Assembly: GCA_023634235.1 (NCBI GenBank)
Contig: JAMKCF010000069.1
Coordinates: 410,667-474,666 of the forward strand
Length of the DNA: 64,000 nt
Direction of reading: 5' to 3'
From: Pisaster brevispinus
Lineage: Eukaryota > Echinodermata > Asteroidea > Forcipulatida > Asteriidae
The stretch's first letter is position 1; each line of letters starts with the position of its first letter. Under the pieces are notes generated by a model that searched no databases, was not told where the DNA came from, and was given only the letters and a program-made list of their open reading frames with translations. The position numbers and the translations under genes are program-made. Positions 48,601-63,600 of this stretch are shown in pieces.

Positions 48601-51600
48601 TGCGGCCTTCAAGTTCGAACCAGCACCGTCGGGGGAGTCGTCCGCAAAAAAGTGATCGCCGAAAATCGCCATGTTACCGGGGGTCGAATTTGGGGAATAT
48701 TTGACAGGTAGTACCCTGTCGCCATTTTGAATTTTGGGGTCGAAAACAAAAGTGCGATTTGACGGTGCAGCGTTCTAGACTAGACTTCCCTGAAGACCTT
48801 TTCTGTGTGGGGACATGGCCAAATCCCCAAACCTGGGCAATTAGGAGCTTTCTAGCAAAAAGTGACGCCATCTTTGTTGCCCCAAAAACCTCAATAATTC
48901 ATGGAATAAAATGGTTCCGGCCTTCAAGTTCGAACCAGCACCGTCGGGGGAGTCGTCCGCAAAAAGTGATCGCCGAAAATCGCATTTACCGGGGTCGAAT
49001 TTGGGGAATATTTGACAGGTAGTACCCTGTCGCCATTTTGAATTTTGGGGTCGAAAACAAAAGTGCGATTTGACGGTGCAGCGTTCTAGACTAGACTTCC
49101 CTGAAGACCTTTTCTGTGTGGGGACATGGCCAAATCCCCAAACCTGGGCAATTAGGAGCTTTCTAGCAAAAAGTGACGCCATCTTTGTTGCCCCAAAAAC
49201 CTCAATAATTCATGGAATAAAATGGTTGCGGCCTTCAAGTTCGAACCAGCACCGTCGGGGGAGTCGTCCGCAAAAAGTGATCGCCGAAAATCGCCATGTT
49301 ACCGGGGGTCGAATTTTGGGAATATTTGACAGGTAGTACCCTGTCGCCATTTTGAATTTTGGGGTCGAAAACAAAAGTGCGATTTGACGGTGCAGCGTTC
49401 TAGACTAGACTTCCCTGAAGACCTTTTCTGTGTGGGGACATGGCCAAATCCCCAAACCTGGGCAATTAGGAGCTTTCTAGCAAAAAGTGACGCCATCTTT
49501 GTTGCCCCAAAAACCTCAATAATTCATGGAATAAAATGGTTGCGGCCTTCAAGTTCGAACCAGCACCGTCGGGGGAGTCGTCCGCAAAAAGTGATCGCCG
49601 AAAATCGCCATGTTACCGGGGGTCGAATTTGGGGAATATTTGACAGGTAGTACCCTGTCGCCATTTTGAATTTTGGGGTCGAAAACAAAAGTGCGATTTG
49701 ACGGTGCAGCGTTCTAGACTAGACTTCCCTGAAGACCTTTTCTGTGTGGGGACATGGCCAAATCCCCAAACCTGGGCAATTAGGAGCTTTCTAGCAAAAA
49801 GTGACGCCATCTTTGTTGCCCCAAAAACCTCAATAATTCATGGAATAAAATGGTTGCGGCCTTCAAGTTCGAACCAGCACCGTCGGGGGAGTCGTCCGCA
49901 AAAAGTGATCGCCGAAAATCGCCATGTTACCGGGGGTCGAATTTGGGGAATATTTGACAGGTAGTACCCTGTCGCCATTTTGAATTTTGGGGTCGAAAAC
50001 AAAAGTGCGATTTGACGGTGCAGCGTTCTAGACTAGACTTCCCTGAAGACCTTTTCTGTGTGGGGACATGGCCAAATCCCCAAACCTGGGCAATTAGGAG
50101 CTTTCTAGCAAAAAGTGACGCCATCTTTGTTTGCCCCAAAAACCTCAATAATTCATGGAATAAAATGGTTGCGGCCTTCAAGTTCGAACCAGCACCGTCG
50201 GGGAGTCGTCCGCAAAAAGTGATCGCCGAAAATCGCCATGTTACCGGGGGTCGAATTTGGGGAATATTTGACAGGTAGTACCCTGTCGCCATTTTTGAAT
50301 TTTGGGGTCGAAAACAAAAGTGCGATTTGACGGTGCAGCGTTCTAGACTAGACTTCCCTGAAGACCTTTTCTGTGTGGGGACATGGCCAAATCCCCAAAC
50401 CTGGGCAATTAGGAGCTTTCTAGCAAAAGGTGACGCCATCTTTGTTGCCCCAAAAACCTCAATAATTCATGGAATAAAATGGTTGCGGGCCTTCAAGTTC
50501 GAACCAGCACCGTCGGGGGAGTCGTCCGCAAAAAGTGATCGCCGAAAATCGCCATGTTACCGGGGGTCGAATTTGGGGAATATTTGACAGGTAGTACCCT
50601 GTCGCCATTTTGAATTTTGGGGTCGAAAACAAAAGTGCGATTTGACGGTGCAGCGTTCTAGACCTAGACTTCCCTGAAGACCTTTTCTGTGTGGGGACAT
50701 GGCCAAATCCCCAAACCTGGGCAATTAGGAGCTTTCTAGCAAAAAGTGACGCCATCTTTGTTGCCCCAAAAAACCTCAATAATTCATGGAATAAAATGGT
50801 TGCGGCCTTCAAGTTCGAACCAGCACCGTCGGGGGAGTCGTCCGCAAAAAGTGATCGCCGAAAATCGCCATGTTACCGGGGGTCGAATTTGGGGAATATT
50901 TGACAGGTAGTACCCTGTCGCCATTTTGAATTTTGGGGTCGAAAACAAAAGTGCGATTTGACGGTGCAGCGTTCTAGACTAGACTTCCCTGAAGACCTTT
51001 TCTGTGTGGGGACATGGCCAAATCCCCAAACCTGGGCAATTAGGAGCTTTCTAGCAAAAGGTGACGCCATCTTTGTTGCCCCAAAAACCTCAATAATTCA
51101 TGGAATAAAATGGTTGCGGCCTTCAAGTTCGAACCAGCACCGTCGGGGGAGTCGTCCGCAAAAAGTGATCGCCGAAAATCGCCATGTTACCGGGGGTCGA
51201 ATTTGGGGAATATTTGACAGGTAGTACCCTGTCGCCATTTTGAATTTTGGGGTCGAAACCAAAAGTGCGATTTGACGGTGCAGCGTTCTAGACTAGACTT
51301 CCCTGAAGACCTTTTCTGTGTGGGGACATGGCCAAATCCCCAAACCTGGGCAATTAGGAGCTTTCTAGCAAAAAGTGACGCCATCTTTGTTGCCCCCAAA
51401 AACCTCAATAATTCATGGAATAAAATGGTTGCGGCCTTCAAGTTCGAACCAGCACCGTCGGGGGAGTCGTCCGCAAAAAGTGATCGCCGAAAATCGCCAT
51501 GTTACCGGGGGTCGAATTTGGGGAATATTTGACAGGTAGTACCCTGTCGCCATTTTGAATTTTGGGGTCGAAAACAAAAGTGCGATTTGACGGTGCAGCG

Positions 51601-54600
51601 TTCTAGACTAGACTTCCCTGAAGACCTTTTCTGTGTGGGGGACATGGCCAAATCCCCAAACCTGGGCAATTAGGAGCTTTCTAGCAAAAAGTGACGCCAT
51701 CTTTTGTTGCCCCAAAAACCTCAATAATTCATGGAATAAAATGGTTGCGGCCTTCAAGTTCGAACCAGCACCGTCGGGGGAGTCGTCCGCAAAAAGTGAT
51801 CGCCGAAAATCGCCATGTTACCGGGGGTCGAATTTGGGGAATATTTGACAGGTAGTACCCTGTCGCCATTTTGAATTTTGGGGTCGAAAACAAAAGTGCG
51901 ATTTGACGGTGCAGCGTTCTAGACTAGACTTCCCTGAAGACCTTTTCTGTGTGGGGACATGGCCAAATCCCCAAACCTGGGCAATTAGGAGCTTTCTAGC
52001 AAAAAGTGACGCCATCTTTGTTGCCCCAAAAACCTCAATAATTCATGGAATAAAATGGTTGCGGCCTTCAAGTTCGAACCAGCACCGTCGGGGGAGTCGT
52101 CCGCAAAAAGTGATCGCCGAAAATCGCCATGTTACCGGGGTCGAATTTGGGGAATATTTGACAGGTAGTACCCTGTCGCCATTTTGAATTTTGGGGTCGA
52201 AAACAAAAGTGCGATTTGACGGTGCAGCGTTCTAGACTAGACTTCCCTGAAGACCTTTTCTAAGTGGGGACATGGCCAAATCCCCAAACCTGGGGCAATT
52301 AGGAGCTTTCTAGCAAAAAGTGACGCCATCTTTGTTGCCCCAAAAACCTCAATAATTCATGGAATAAAATGGTTGCGGCTTCAAGTTCGAACCAGCACCG
52401 TCGGGGGAGTCGTCCGCAAAAAGTGATCGCCGAAAATCGCCATGTTACCGGGGGTCGAATTTGGGGAATATTTGACAGGTAGTACCCTGTCGCCATTTTG
52501 AATTTTGGGGTCGAAAACAAAAGTGCGATTTGACGGTGCAGCGTTCTAGACTAGACTTCCCTGAAGACCTTTTCTGTGTGGGGACATGGCCAAATCCCCA
52601 AACCTGGGCAATTAGGAGCTTTCTAGCAAAAGGTGACGCCATCTTTGTTGCCCCAAAAACCTCAATAATTCATGGAATAAAATGGTTGCGGCCTTCAAGT
52701 TCGAACCAGCACCGTCGGGGGAGTCGTCCGCAAAAAGTGATCGCCGAAAATCGCCATGTTACCGGGGGTCGAATTTGGGGAATATTTGACAGGTAGTACC
52801 CTGTCGCCATTTTGAATTTTGGGGGTCGAAAACAAAAGTGCGATTTGACGGTGCAGCGTTCTAGGACTAGACTTCCCTGAAGACCTTTTCTGTGTGGGGA
52901 CATGGCCAAATCCCCAAACCTGGGCAATTAGGAGCTTTCTAGCAAAAAGTGACGCCATCTTTGTTGCCCCAAAAACCTCAATAATTCATGGAATAAAATG
53001 GTTGCGGCCTTCAAGTTCGAACCAGCACCGTCGGGGGAGTCGTCCGCAAAAAGTGATCGCCGAAAATCGCCATGTTACCGGGGGTCGAATTTGGGGAATA
53101 TTTGACAGGTAGTACCCTGTCGCCATTTTGAATTTTGGGGTCGAAAACAAAAGTGCGATTTGACGGTGCAGCGTTCTAGACTAGACTTCCCTGAAGACCT
53201 TTTTCTGTGTGGGGACATGGCCAAATCCCCAAACCTGGGCAATTAGGAGCTTTCTAGCAAAAAGTGACGCCATCTTTGTTGCCCCAAAAACCTCAATAAT
53301 TCATGGAATAAAATGGTTGCGGCCTTCAAGTTCGAACCCAGCACCGTCGGGGGAGTCGTCCGCAAAAAGTGATCGCCGAAAATCGCCATGTTACCGGGGG
53401 TCGAATTTTGGGAATATTTGACAGGTAGTACCCTGTCGCCATTTTGAATTTTGGGGTCGAAAACAAAAGTGTTATTTGACGGTGCAGCGTTCTAGACTAG
53501 ACTTCCCTGAAGACCTTTTCTGTGTGGGGACATGGCCAAATCCCCAAACCTGGGCAATTAGGAGCTTTCTAGCAAAAAGTGACGCCATCTTTGTTGCCCC
53601 AAAAACCTCAATAATTCATGGAATAAAATGGTTGCGGCCTTCAAGTTCGAACCAGCACCGTCGGTGGAGTCGTCCGCAAAAAGTGATCGCCGAAAATCGC
53701 CATGTTACCGGGGGTCGAATTTGGGGAATATTTGACAGGTAGTACCCTGTCGCCCATTTTGAATTTTGGGGTCGAAAAACAAAAGTGCGATTTGACGGTG
53801 CAGCGTTCTAGACTAGACTTCCCTGAAGACCTTTTCTGTGTGGGGACATGGCCAAATCCCCAAACCTGGGCAATTAGGAGCTTTCTAGCAAAAAGTGGAC
53901 GCCATCTTTGTTGCCCCAAAAACCTCAATAATTCATGGAATAAAATGGTTGCGGCCTTCAAGTTCGAACCAGCACCGTCGGGGGAGTCGTCCGCAAAAAG
54001 TGATCGCCGAAAATCGCCATGTTACCGGGGGTCGAATTTGGAGAATATTTGACAGGTAGTACCCTGTCGCCATTTTGAATTTTGGGGGTCGAAAACAAAA
54101 GTGCGATTTGACGGTGCAGCGTTCTAGACTAGACTTCCCTGAAGACCTTTTTCTGTGTGGGGACATGGCCAAATCCCCAAACCTGGGCAATTAGGAGCTT
54201 TCTAGCAAAAAGTGACGCCATCTTTGTTGCCCCAAAAAACCTCAATAATTCATGGAATAAAATGGTTGCGGCCTTCAAGTTCGAACCAGCACCGTCGGGG
54301 GAGTCGTCCGCAAAAAGTGATCGCCGAAAATCGCCATGTTACCGGGGGTCGATTTTGGGGAATATTTTGACAGGTAGTACCCTGTCGCCATTTTGAATTT
54401 TGGGGTCAAAAACAAAAGTGCGATTTGACGGTGCAAGCGTTCTAGACTAGACTTCCCTGAAGACCTTTTCTGTGTGGGGACATGGCCAAATCCCCAAACC
54501 TGGGCAATTAGGAGCTTTCTAGCAAAAAGTGACGCCATCTTTGTTGCCCCAAAAACCTCAATAATTCATGGAATAAAATGGTTGCGGCCTTCAAGTTCGA

Positions 54601-57600
54601 ACCAGCACCGTCGGGGGAGTCGTCCGCAAAAAGTGATCGCCGAAAATCGCCATGTTACCGGGGGTCGAATTTGGGGAATAATTTGACAGGTAGTACCCTG
54701 TCGCCATTTTGATTTTGGGGTCGAAAACAAAAGTGCGATTTGACGGTGCAGCGTTCTAGACTAGACTTCCCTGAAGACCTTTTCTGTGTGGGGACATGGC
54801 CAAATCCCCAAACCTGGGCAATTATGAGCTTTCTAGCAAAAAGTGACGCCATCTTTGTTGCCCCAAAAACCTCAATAATTCATGGAATAAAATGGTTGCG
54901 GCCTTCAAGTTCGAACCAGCACCGTCGGGGGAGTCGTCCGCAAAAAGTGATCGCCGAAAATCGCCATGTTACCGGGGGGTCGAATTTTGGGAATATTTGA
55001 CAGGTAGTACCCTGTCGCCATTTTGAATTTTGGGGTCGAAAACAAAAGTGCGATTTGACGGTGCAGCGTTCTAGACTAGACTTCCCTGAAGACCTTTTCT
55101 GTGTGGGGACATGGCCAAATCCCCAAACCTGGGCAATTAGGAGCTTTCTAGCAAAAAGTGACGCCATCTTTGTTGCCCAAAAACCTCAATAATTCATGGA
55201 ATAAAAATGGTTGCGGCCTTCAAGTTCGAACCAGCACCGTCGGGGGAGTCGTCCGCAAAAAGTGATCGCCGAAAATCGCCATGTTACCGGGGGTCGAATT
55301 TGGGAAATATTTGACAGGTAGTACCCTGTCGCCATTTTGAATTTTGGGGTCGAAAACAAAAGTGTGATTTGACGGTGCAGCGTTCTAGACTAGACTTCCC
55401 TGAAGACCTTTTCTGTGTGGGGACATGGCCAAATCCCAAACCTGGGCAATTAGGAGCTTTCTAGCAAAAAGTGACGCCATCTTTGTTGGCCCAAAAACCT
55501 CAATAATTCATGGAATAAAATGGTTGCGGCCTTCAAGTTCGAACCAGCACCGTCGGGGGAGTCGTCCGCAAAAAGTGATCGCCGAAAATCGCCATGTTAC
55601 CGGGGGTCGAATTTGGGGAATATTTGACAGGTAGTACCCTGTCGCCATTTTGAATTTTGGGGTCGAAAACAAAAGTGCGATTTGACGGTGCAGCGTTCTA
55701 GACTAGACTTCCCTGAAGACCTTTTCTGTGTGGGGACATGGCCAAATCCCCAAACCTGGGCAATTAGGAGCTTTCTAGCAAAAAGTGACGCCATCTTTGT
55801 TGCCCCAAAAACCTCAATAATTCATGGAATAAAATGGTTGCGGCCTTCAAGTTCGAACCAGCACCGTCGGGGGAGTCGTCCGCAAAAAGTGATCGCCCGA
55901 AAATCGCCATGTTACCGGGGGTCGAATTTGGGGAATATTTGACAGGTAGTACCCTGTCGCCATTTTGAATTTTGGGGTCGAAAACAAAAGTGCGATTTGA
56001 CGGTGCAGCGTTCTAGACTAGACTTCCCTGAAGACCTTTTCTGTGTGGGGACATGGCCAAATCCCCAAACCTGGGCAATTAGGAGCTTTCTAGCAAAAAG
56101 TGACGCCATCTTTGTTGCCCTAAAAACCTCAATAATTCATGGAATAAAATGTTGCGACCTTCAAGTTCGAACCAGCACCGTCGGGGGAGTCGTCCGCAAA
56201 AAGTGATCGCCGAAAATCGCCATGTTACCGGGGGTCGAATTTGGGGAATATTTGACAGGTAGTACCCTGTCGCCATTTTGAATTTTGGGGTCGAAAACAA
56301 AAGTGCGATTTGACGGTGCAGCGTTCTAGACTAGACTTCCCTGAAGACCTTTTCTGTGTGGGGACATGGCCAAAATCCCAAACCTGGGCAATAAGGAGCT
56401 TTCTAGCAAAAAGTGACGCCATCTTTGTTGCCCCAAAAACCTCAATAATTCATGGAATAAAATGGTTGCGGCCTTCAAGTTCGAACCAGCACCGTCGGGG
56501 GAGTCGTCCGCAAAAAGTGATCGCCGAAAATCGCCATGTTACCGGGGGTCGAATTTGGGGAATATTTGACAGGTAGTACCCTGTCGCCATTTTGAATTTT
56601 GGGGTCGAAAACAAAAGTGCGATTTGACGGTGCAGCGTTCTAGACTAGACTTCCCTGAAGACCTTTTCTGTGTGGGGACATGGCCAAATCCCCAAACCTG
56701 GGCAATTAGGAGCTTTCTAGCAAAAAGTGACGCCATCTTTGTTGCCCCAAAAACCTCAATAATTCATGGAATAAAATGGTTGCGGCCTTCAAGTTCGAAC
56801 CAGCACCGTCGGGGGAGTCGTCCGCAAAAAGTGATCGCCGAAAATCGCCATGTTACCGGGGGTCGAATTTTGGGAATATTTGACAGGTAGTACCCTGTCG
56901 CCATTTTGAATTTTGGGGTCGAAAACAAAAGTGCGATTTGACGGTGCAGCGTTCTAGACTAGACTTCCCTGAAGACCTTTTCTGTGTGGGGACATGGCCA
57001 AATCCCCAAACCTGGGCAATTAGGAGCTTTCTAGCAAAAAGTGACGCCATCTTTGTTGCCCCAAAAACCTCAATAATTCATGGAATAAAATGGTTGCGGC
57101 CTTCAAGTTCGAACCAGCACCGTCGGGGGAGTCGTCCGCAAAAAGTGATCGCCGAAAATCGCCATGTTACCGGGGGTCGAATTTTGGGAATATTTGACAG
57201 GTAGTACCCTGTCGCCATTTTGAATTTTGGGGTCGAAAACAAAAGTGCGATTTGACGGTGCAGCGTTCTAGACTAGACTTCCCTGAAGACCTTTTCTGTG
57301 TGGGGACATGGCCAAATCCCCAAACCTGGGCAATTAGGAGCTTTCTAGCAAAAAGTGACGCCATCTTTGTTGCCCCAAAAACCTCAATAATTCATGGAAT
57401 GAAATGGTTGCGGCCTTCAAGTTCGAACCAGCACCGTCGGGGGAGTCGTCCGCAAAAAGTGATCGCCGAAAATCGCCATGTTACCGGGGGTCGAATTTTG
57501 GGAATATTTGACAGGTAGTACCCTGTCGCCATTTTGAATTTTGGGGTCGAAAACAAAAGTGCGATTTGACGGTGCAGCGTTCTAGACTAGACTTCCCTGA

Positions 57601-60600
57601 AGACCTTTTCTGTGTGGGGACATGGCCAAATCCCCAAACCTGGGCAATTAGGAGCTTTCTAGCAAAAAGTGACGCCATCTTTGTTGCCCCAAAAACCTCA
57701 ATAATTCATGGAATAAATGGTTGCGGCCTTCAAGTTCGAACCAGCACCGTCGGGGGAGTCGTCCGCAAAAAGTGATCGCCGAAAATCGCCATGTTACCGG
57801 GGGTCGAATTTTGGGAATATTTGACAGGTAGTACCCTGTCGCCATTTTGAATTTTGGGGTCGAAAACAAAAGTGCGATTTGACGGTGCAGCGTTCTAGAC
57901 TAGACTTCCCTGAAGACCTTTTCTGTGTGGGGACATGGCCAAATCCCCAAACCTGGGCAATTAGGAGCTTTCTAGCAAAAAGTGACGCCATCTTTGTTGC
58001 CCCAAAAACCTCAATAATTCATGGAATAAAATGGTTGCGGCCTTCAAGTTCGAACCAGCACCGTCGGGGGAGTCGTCCGCAAAAAGTGATCGCCGAAAAT
58101 ACGCCATGTTACCGGGGGTCGAATTTGGGGAATATTTGACAGGTAGTACCCTGTCGCCATTTTGAATTTTGGGTCGAAAACAAAAGTGCGATTTGACGGT
58201 GCAGCGTTCTAGACTAGACTTCCCTGAAGACCTTTTCTGTGTGGGGACATGGCCAAATCCCAAAACCTGGGCAATTAGGAGCTTTCTAGCAAAAAGTGAC
58301 GCCATCTTTGTTGCCCCAAAAACCTCAATAATTCATGGAATAAAATGGTTGCGGCCTTCAAGTTCGAACCAGCACCGTCGGGGGAGTCGTCCGCAAAAAG
58401 TGATCGCCGAAAATCGCCATGTTACCGGGGGTCGAATTTGGGGAATATTTGACAGGTAGTACCCTGTCGCCATTTTGAATTTTGGGGTCGAAAACAAAAG
58501 TGCGATTTGACGGTGCAGCGTTCTAGACTAGACTTCCCTGAAGACCTTTTCTGTGTGGGGACATGGCCAAATCCCCAAACCTGGGCAATTAGGAGCTTTC
58601 TAGCAAAAAAGTGACGCCATCTTTGTTGCCCCAAAAACCTCAATAATTCATGGAATAAAATGGTTGCGGCCTTCAAGTTCGAACCAGCACCGTCGGGGGA
58701 GTCGTCCGCAAAAAGTGATCGCCGAAAATCGCCATGTTACCGGGGGTCGAATTTGGGGAATATTTGACAGGTAGTACCCTGTCGCCATTTTGAATTTTGG
58801 GGTCGAAAACAAAAGTGCGATTTGACGGTGCAGCGTTCTAGACTAGACTTCCCTGAAGACCTTTTCTGTGTGGGGACATGGCCAAATCCCCAAACCTGGC
58901 AATTAGGAGCTTTCTAGCAAAAAGTGACGCCATCTTTGTTGCCCCAAAAACCTCAATAATTCATGGAATAAAATGGTTGCGGCCTTCAAGTTCGAACCAG
59001 CACCGTCGGGGGAGTCGTCCGCAAAAAGTGATCGCCGAAAATCGCCATGTTACCGGGGGTCGAATTTGGGGAATATTTGACAGGTAGTACCCTGTCGCCA
59101 TTTTGAATTTTGGGGTCGAAAACAAAAGTGCGATTTGACGGTGCAGCGTTCTAGACTAGACTTCCCTGAAGACCTTTTCTGTGTGGGGACATGGCCAAAT
59201 CCCCAAACCTGGGCAATTAGGAGCTTTCTAGCAAAAAGTGACGCCATCTTTGTTGCCCCAAAAACCTCAATAATTCATGGAATAAAATGGTTGCGGCCTT
59301 CAAGTTCGAACCAGCACCGTCGGGGGAGTCGTCCGCAAAAAGTGATCGCCGAAAATCGCCATGTTACCGGGGGTCGAATTTTGGGAATATTTGACAGGTA
59401 GTACCCCTGTCGCCATTTTGAATTTTGGGGTCGAAAACAAAAGTGCGATTTGACGGTGCAGCGTTCTAGACTAGACTTCCCTGAAGACCTTTTCTGTGTG
59501 GGGACATGGCCAAATCCCCAAACCTGGGCAATTAGGAGCTTTCTAGCAAAAAGTGACGCCATCTTTGTTGCCCCAAAAACCTCAATAATTCATGGAATAA
59601 AATGGTTGCGGCCTTCAAGTTCGAACCAGCACCGTCGGGGGAGTCGTCCGCAAAAAGTGATCGCCGAAAATCGCCATGTTACCGGGGTCGAATTTTGGGA
59701 ATATTTGACAGGTAGTACCCTGTCGCCATTTTGAATTTTGGGGTCGAAAACAAAAGTGCGATTTGACGGTGCAGCGTTCTAGACTAGACTTCCTGAAGAA
59801 CCTTTTCTGTGTGGGGACATGGCCAAATCCCCAAACCTGGGCAATTAGGAGCTTTCTAGCAAAAAGTGACGCCATCTTTGTTGCCCCAAAAACCTCAATA
59901 ATTCATGGAATAAAATGGTTGCGGCCTTCAAGTTCGAACCAGCACCGTCGGGGGAGTCGTCCGCAAAAAGTGATCGCCGAAAATCGCCATGTTACCGGGG
60001 GTCGAATTTGGGGAATATTTGACAGGTAGTACCCTGTCGCCATTTTGAATTTTGGGGTCGAAAACAAAAGTGCGATTTGACGGTGCAGCGTTCTAGACTA
60101 GACTTCCCTGAAGACCTTTTCTGTGTGGGGACATGGCCAAATCCCCAAACCTGGGCAATTAGGAGCTTTCTAGCAAAAAGTGACGCCATCTTTGTTGCCC
60201 CAAAAACCTCAATAATTCATGGAATAAAATGGTTGCGGCCTTCAAGTTCGAACCAGCACCGTCGGGGGAGTCGTCCGCAAAAAGTGATCGCCGAAAATCG
60301 CCATGTTACCGGGGGTCGAATTTTGGGAATATTTGACAGGTAGTACCCTGTCGCCATTTTGAATTTTGGGGTCGAAAACAAAAGTGCGATTTGACGGTGC
60401 AGCGTTCTAGACTAGACTTCCCTGAAGACCTTTTCTGTGTGGGGACATGGCCAAATCCCCAAACCTGGGCAATTAGGAGCTTTCTAGCAAAAAGTGACGC
60501 CATCTTTGTTGCCCCAAAAACCTCAATAATTCATGGAATAAAATGGTTGCGGCCTTCAAGTTCGAACCAGCACCGTCGGGGGAGTCGTCCGCAAAAAGTG

Positions 60601-63600
60601 ATCGCCGAAAATCGCCATGTTACCGGGGGTCGAATTTTGGGAATATTTGACAGGTAGTACCCTGTCGCCATTTTGAATTTTGGGGTCGAAAACAAAAGTG
60701 CGATTTGACGGTGCAGCGTTCTAGACTAGACTTCCCTGAAGACCTTTTCTGTGTGGGGACATGGCCAAATCCCCAAACCTGGGCAATTAGGAGCTTTCTA
60801 GCAAAAAGTGACGCCATCTTTGTTGCCCCAAAAACCTCAATAATTCATGGAATAAAATGGTTGCGGCCTTCAAGTTCGAACCAGCACCGTCGGGGGAGTC
60901 GTCCGCAAAAAGTGATCGCCCGAAAATCGCCATGTTACCGGGGGTCGAATTTGGGGAATATTTGACAGGTAGTACCCTGTCGCCATTTTGAATTTTTGGG
61001 GTCGAAAACAAAAGTGCGATTTGACGGTGCAGCGTTCTAGACTAGACTTCCCTGAAGACCTTTTCTGTGTGGGGACATGGCCAAATCCCCAAACCTGGGC
61101 AATTAGGAGCTTTCTAGCAAAAAGTGACGCCATCTTTGTTGCCCCAAAAACCCTCAATAATTCATGGAATAAAATGGTTGCGGCCTTCAAGTTCGAACCA
61201 GCACCGTCGGGGGAGTCGTCCGCAAAAAGTGATCGCCGAAAATCGCCATGTTACCGGGGGTCGAATTTTGGGAATATTTGACAGGTAGTACCCTGTCGCC
61301 ATTTTTAATTTTGGGGTCGAAAACAAAAGTGCGATTTGACGGTGCAGCGTTCTAGACTAGACTTCCCTGAAGACCTTTTCTGTGTGGGGACATGGCCAAA
61401 TCCCCAAACCTGGGCAATTAGGAGCTTTCTAGCAAAAAGTGACGCCATCTTTGTTGCCCCAAAAACCTCAATAATTCATGGAATAAAATGGTTGCGGCCT
61501 TCAAGTTCGAACCAGCACCGTCGGGGGAGTCGTCCGCAAAAAGTGATCGCCGAAAATCGCCATGTTACCGGGGGTCGAATTTTGGGAATATTTGACAGGT
61601 AGTACCCTGTCGCCATTTTGAATTTTGGGGTCGAAAACAAAAGTGCGATTTGACGGTGCAGCGTTCTAGACTAGACTTCCCTGAAGACCTTTTCTGTGTG
61701 GGGACATGGCCAAATCCCCAAACCTGGGCAATTAGGAGCTTTCTAGCAAAAAGTGACGCCATCTTTGTTGCCCCAAAAACCTCAATAATTCATGGAATAA
61801 AATGGTTGCGGCCTTCAAGTTCGAACCAGCACCGTCGGGGGAGTCGTCCGCAAAAGTGATCGCCGAAAATCGCCATGTTACCGGGGGTCGAATTTTGGGA
61901 ATATTTGACAGGTAGTACCCTGTCGCCATTTTGAATCTTTGGGGTCGAAAACAAAAGTGCGATTTGACGGTGCAGCGTTCTAGACTAGACTTCCCTGAAG
62001 ACCTTTTCTGTGTGGGGACATGGCCAAATCCCCAAAACCTGGGCAATTAGGAGCTTTCTAGCAAAAAGTGACGCCATCTTTGTTGCCCCAAAAACCTCAA
62101 TAATTCATGGAATAAAATGGGTTGCGGCCTTCAAGTTCGAACCAGCACCGTCGGGGGAGTCGTCCGCAAAAAGTGATCGCCGAAAATCGCCATGTTACCG
62201 GGGGTCGAATTTTGGGAATATTTGACAGGTAGTACCCTGTCGCCATTTTGATCTTTGGGGTCGAAAACAAAAGTGCGATTTGACGGTGCAGCGTTCTAGA
62301 CTAGACTTCCCTGAAGACCTTTTCTGTGTGGGGACATGGCCAAATCCCCAAACCTGGGCAATTAGGAGCTTTCTAGCAAAAAGTGACGCCATCTTTGTTG
62401 CCCCAAAAAACCTCAATAATTCATGGAATAAAATGGTTGCGGCCTTCAAGTTCGAACCAGCACCGTCGGGGGAGTCGTCCGCAAAAAGTGATCAGCCGAA
62501 AATCGCCATGTTACCGGGGGTCGAATTTTGGGAATATTTGACAGGTAGTACCCTGTCGCCATTTTGAATTTTGGGGTCGAAAACAAAAGTGCGATTTGAC
62601 GGTGCAGCGTTCTAGACTAGACTTCCCTGAAGACCTTTTCTGTGTGGGGACATGGCCAAATCCCCAAACCTGGGCAATTAGGAGCTTTCTAGCAAAAAGT
62701 GACGCCATCTTTGTTGCCCCAAAAACCTCAATAATTCATGGAATAAAATGGTTGCGGCCTTCAAGTTCGAACCAGCACCGTCGGGGGAGTCGTCCGCAAA
62801 AAGTGATCGCCGAAAATCGCCATGTTACCGGGGGTCGAATTTTGGGAATATTTGACAGGTAGTACCCTGTCGCCATTTTGAATTTTGGGGTCGAAAACAA
62901 AAAGTGCGATTTGACGGTGCAAGCGTTCTAGACTAGACTTCCCTGAAGACCTTTTCTGTGTGGGGACATGGCCAAATCCCCAAACCTGGGCAATTAGGAG
63001 CTTTCTAGCAAAAAGTGACGCCATCTTTGTTGCCCCAAAAACCTCAATAATTCATGGAATAAAATGGTTGCGGCCTTCAAGTTCGAACCAGCACCGTCGG
63101 GGGAGTCGTCCGCAAAAAGTGATCGCCGAAAAATCGCCATGTTACCGGGGGTCGAATTTTGGGAATATTTGACAGGTAGTACCCTGTCGCCATTTTGAAT
63201 TTTGGGGTCGAAAACAAAAGTGCGATTTGACGGTGCAGCGTTCTAGACTAGACTTCCCTGAAGACCTTTCTGTGTGGGGACATGGCCAAATCCCCAAACC
63301 TGGGCAATTAGGAGCTTTCTAGCAAAAAGTGACGCCATCTTTGTTGCCCCAAAAACCTCAATAATTCATGGAATAAAATGGTTGCGGCCTTCAAGTTCGA
63401 ACCAGCACCGTCGGGGGAGTCGTCCGCAAAAAGTGATCGCCGAAAATCGCCATGTTACCGGGGGTCGAATTTTGGGAATATTTGACAGGTAGTACCCTGT
63501 CGCCATTTTGAATTTTGGGGTCGAAAACAAAAGTGCGATTTGACGGTGCAGCGTTCTAGACTAGACTTCCCTGAAGACCTTTTCTGTGTGGGGACATGGC

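Noticed and set aside
49927..50439. Longest open frame in the window (170 codons, minus strand), and similar 129-codon frames at 28127, 29383 and 37045
   Set aside because: These are two neighbouring monomer frames joined because of a one-base indel or a substitution at a stop codon. They have the same repeated sequence and no independent content.
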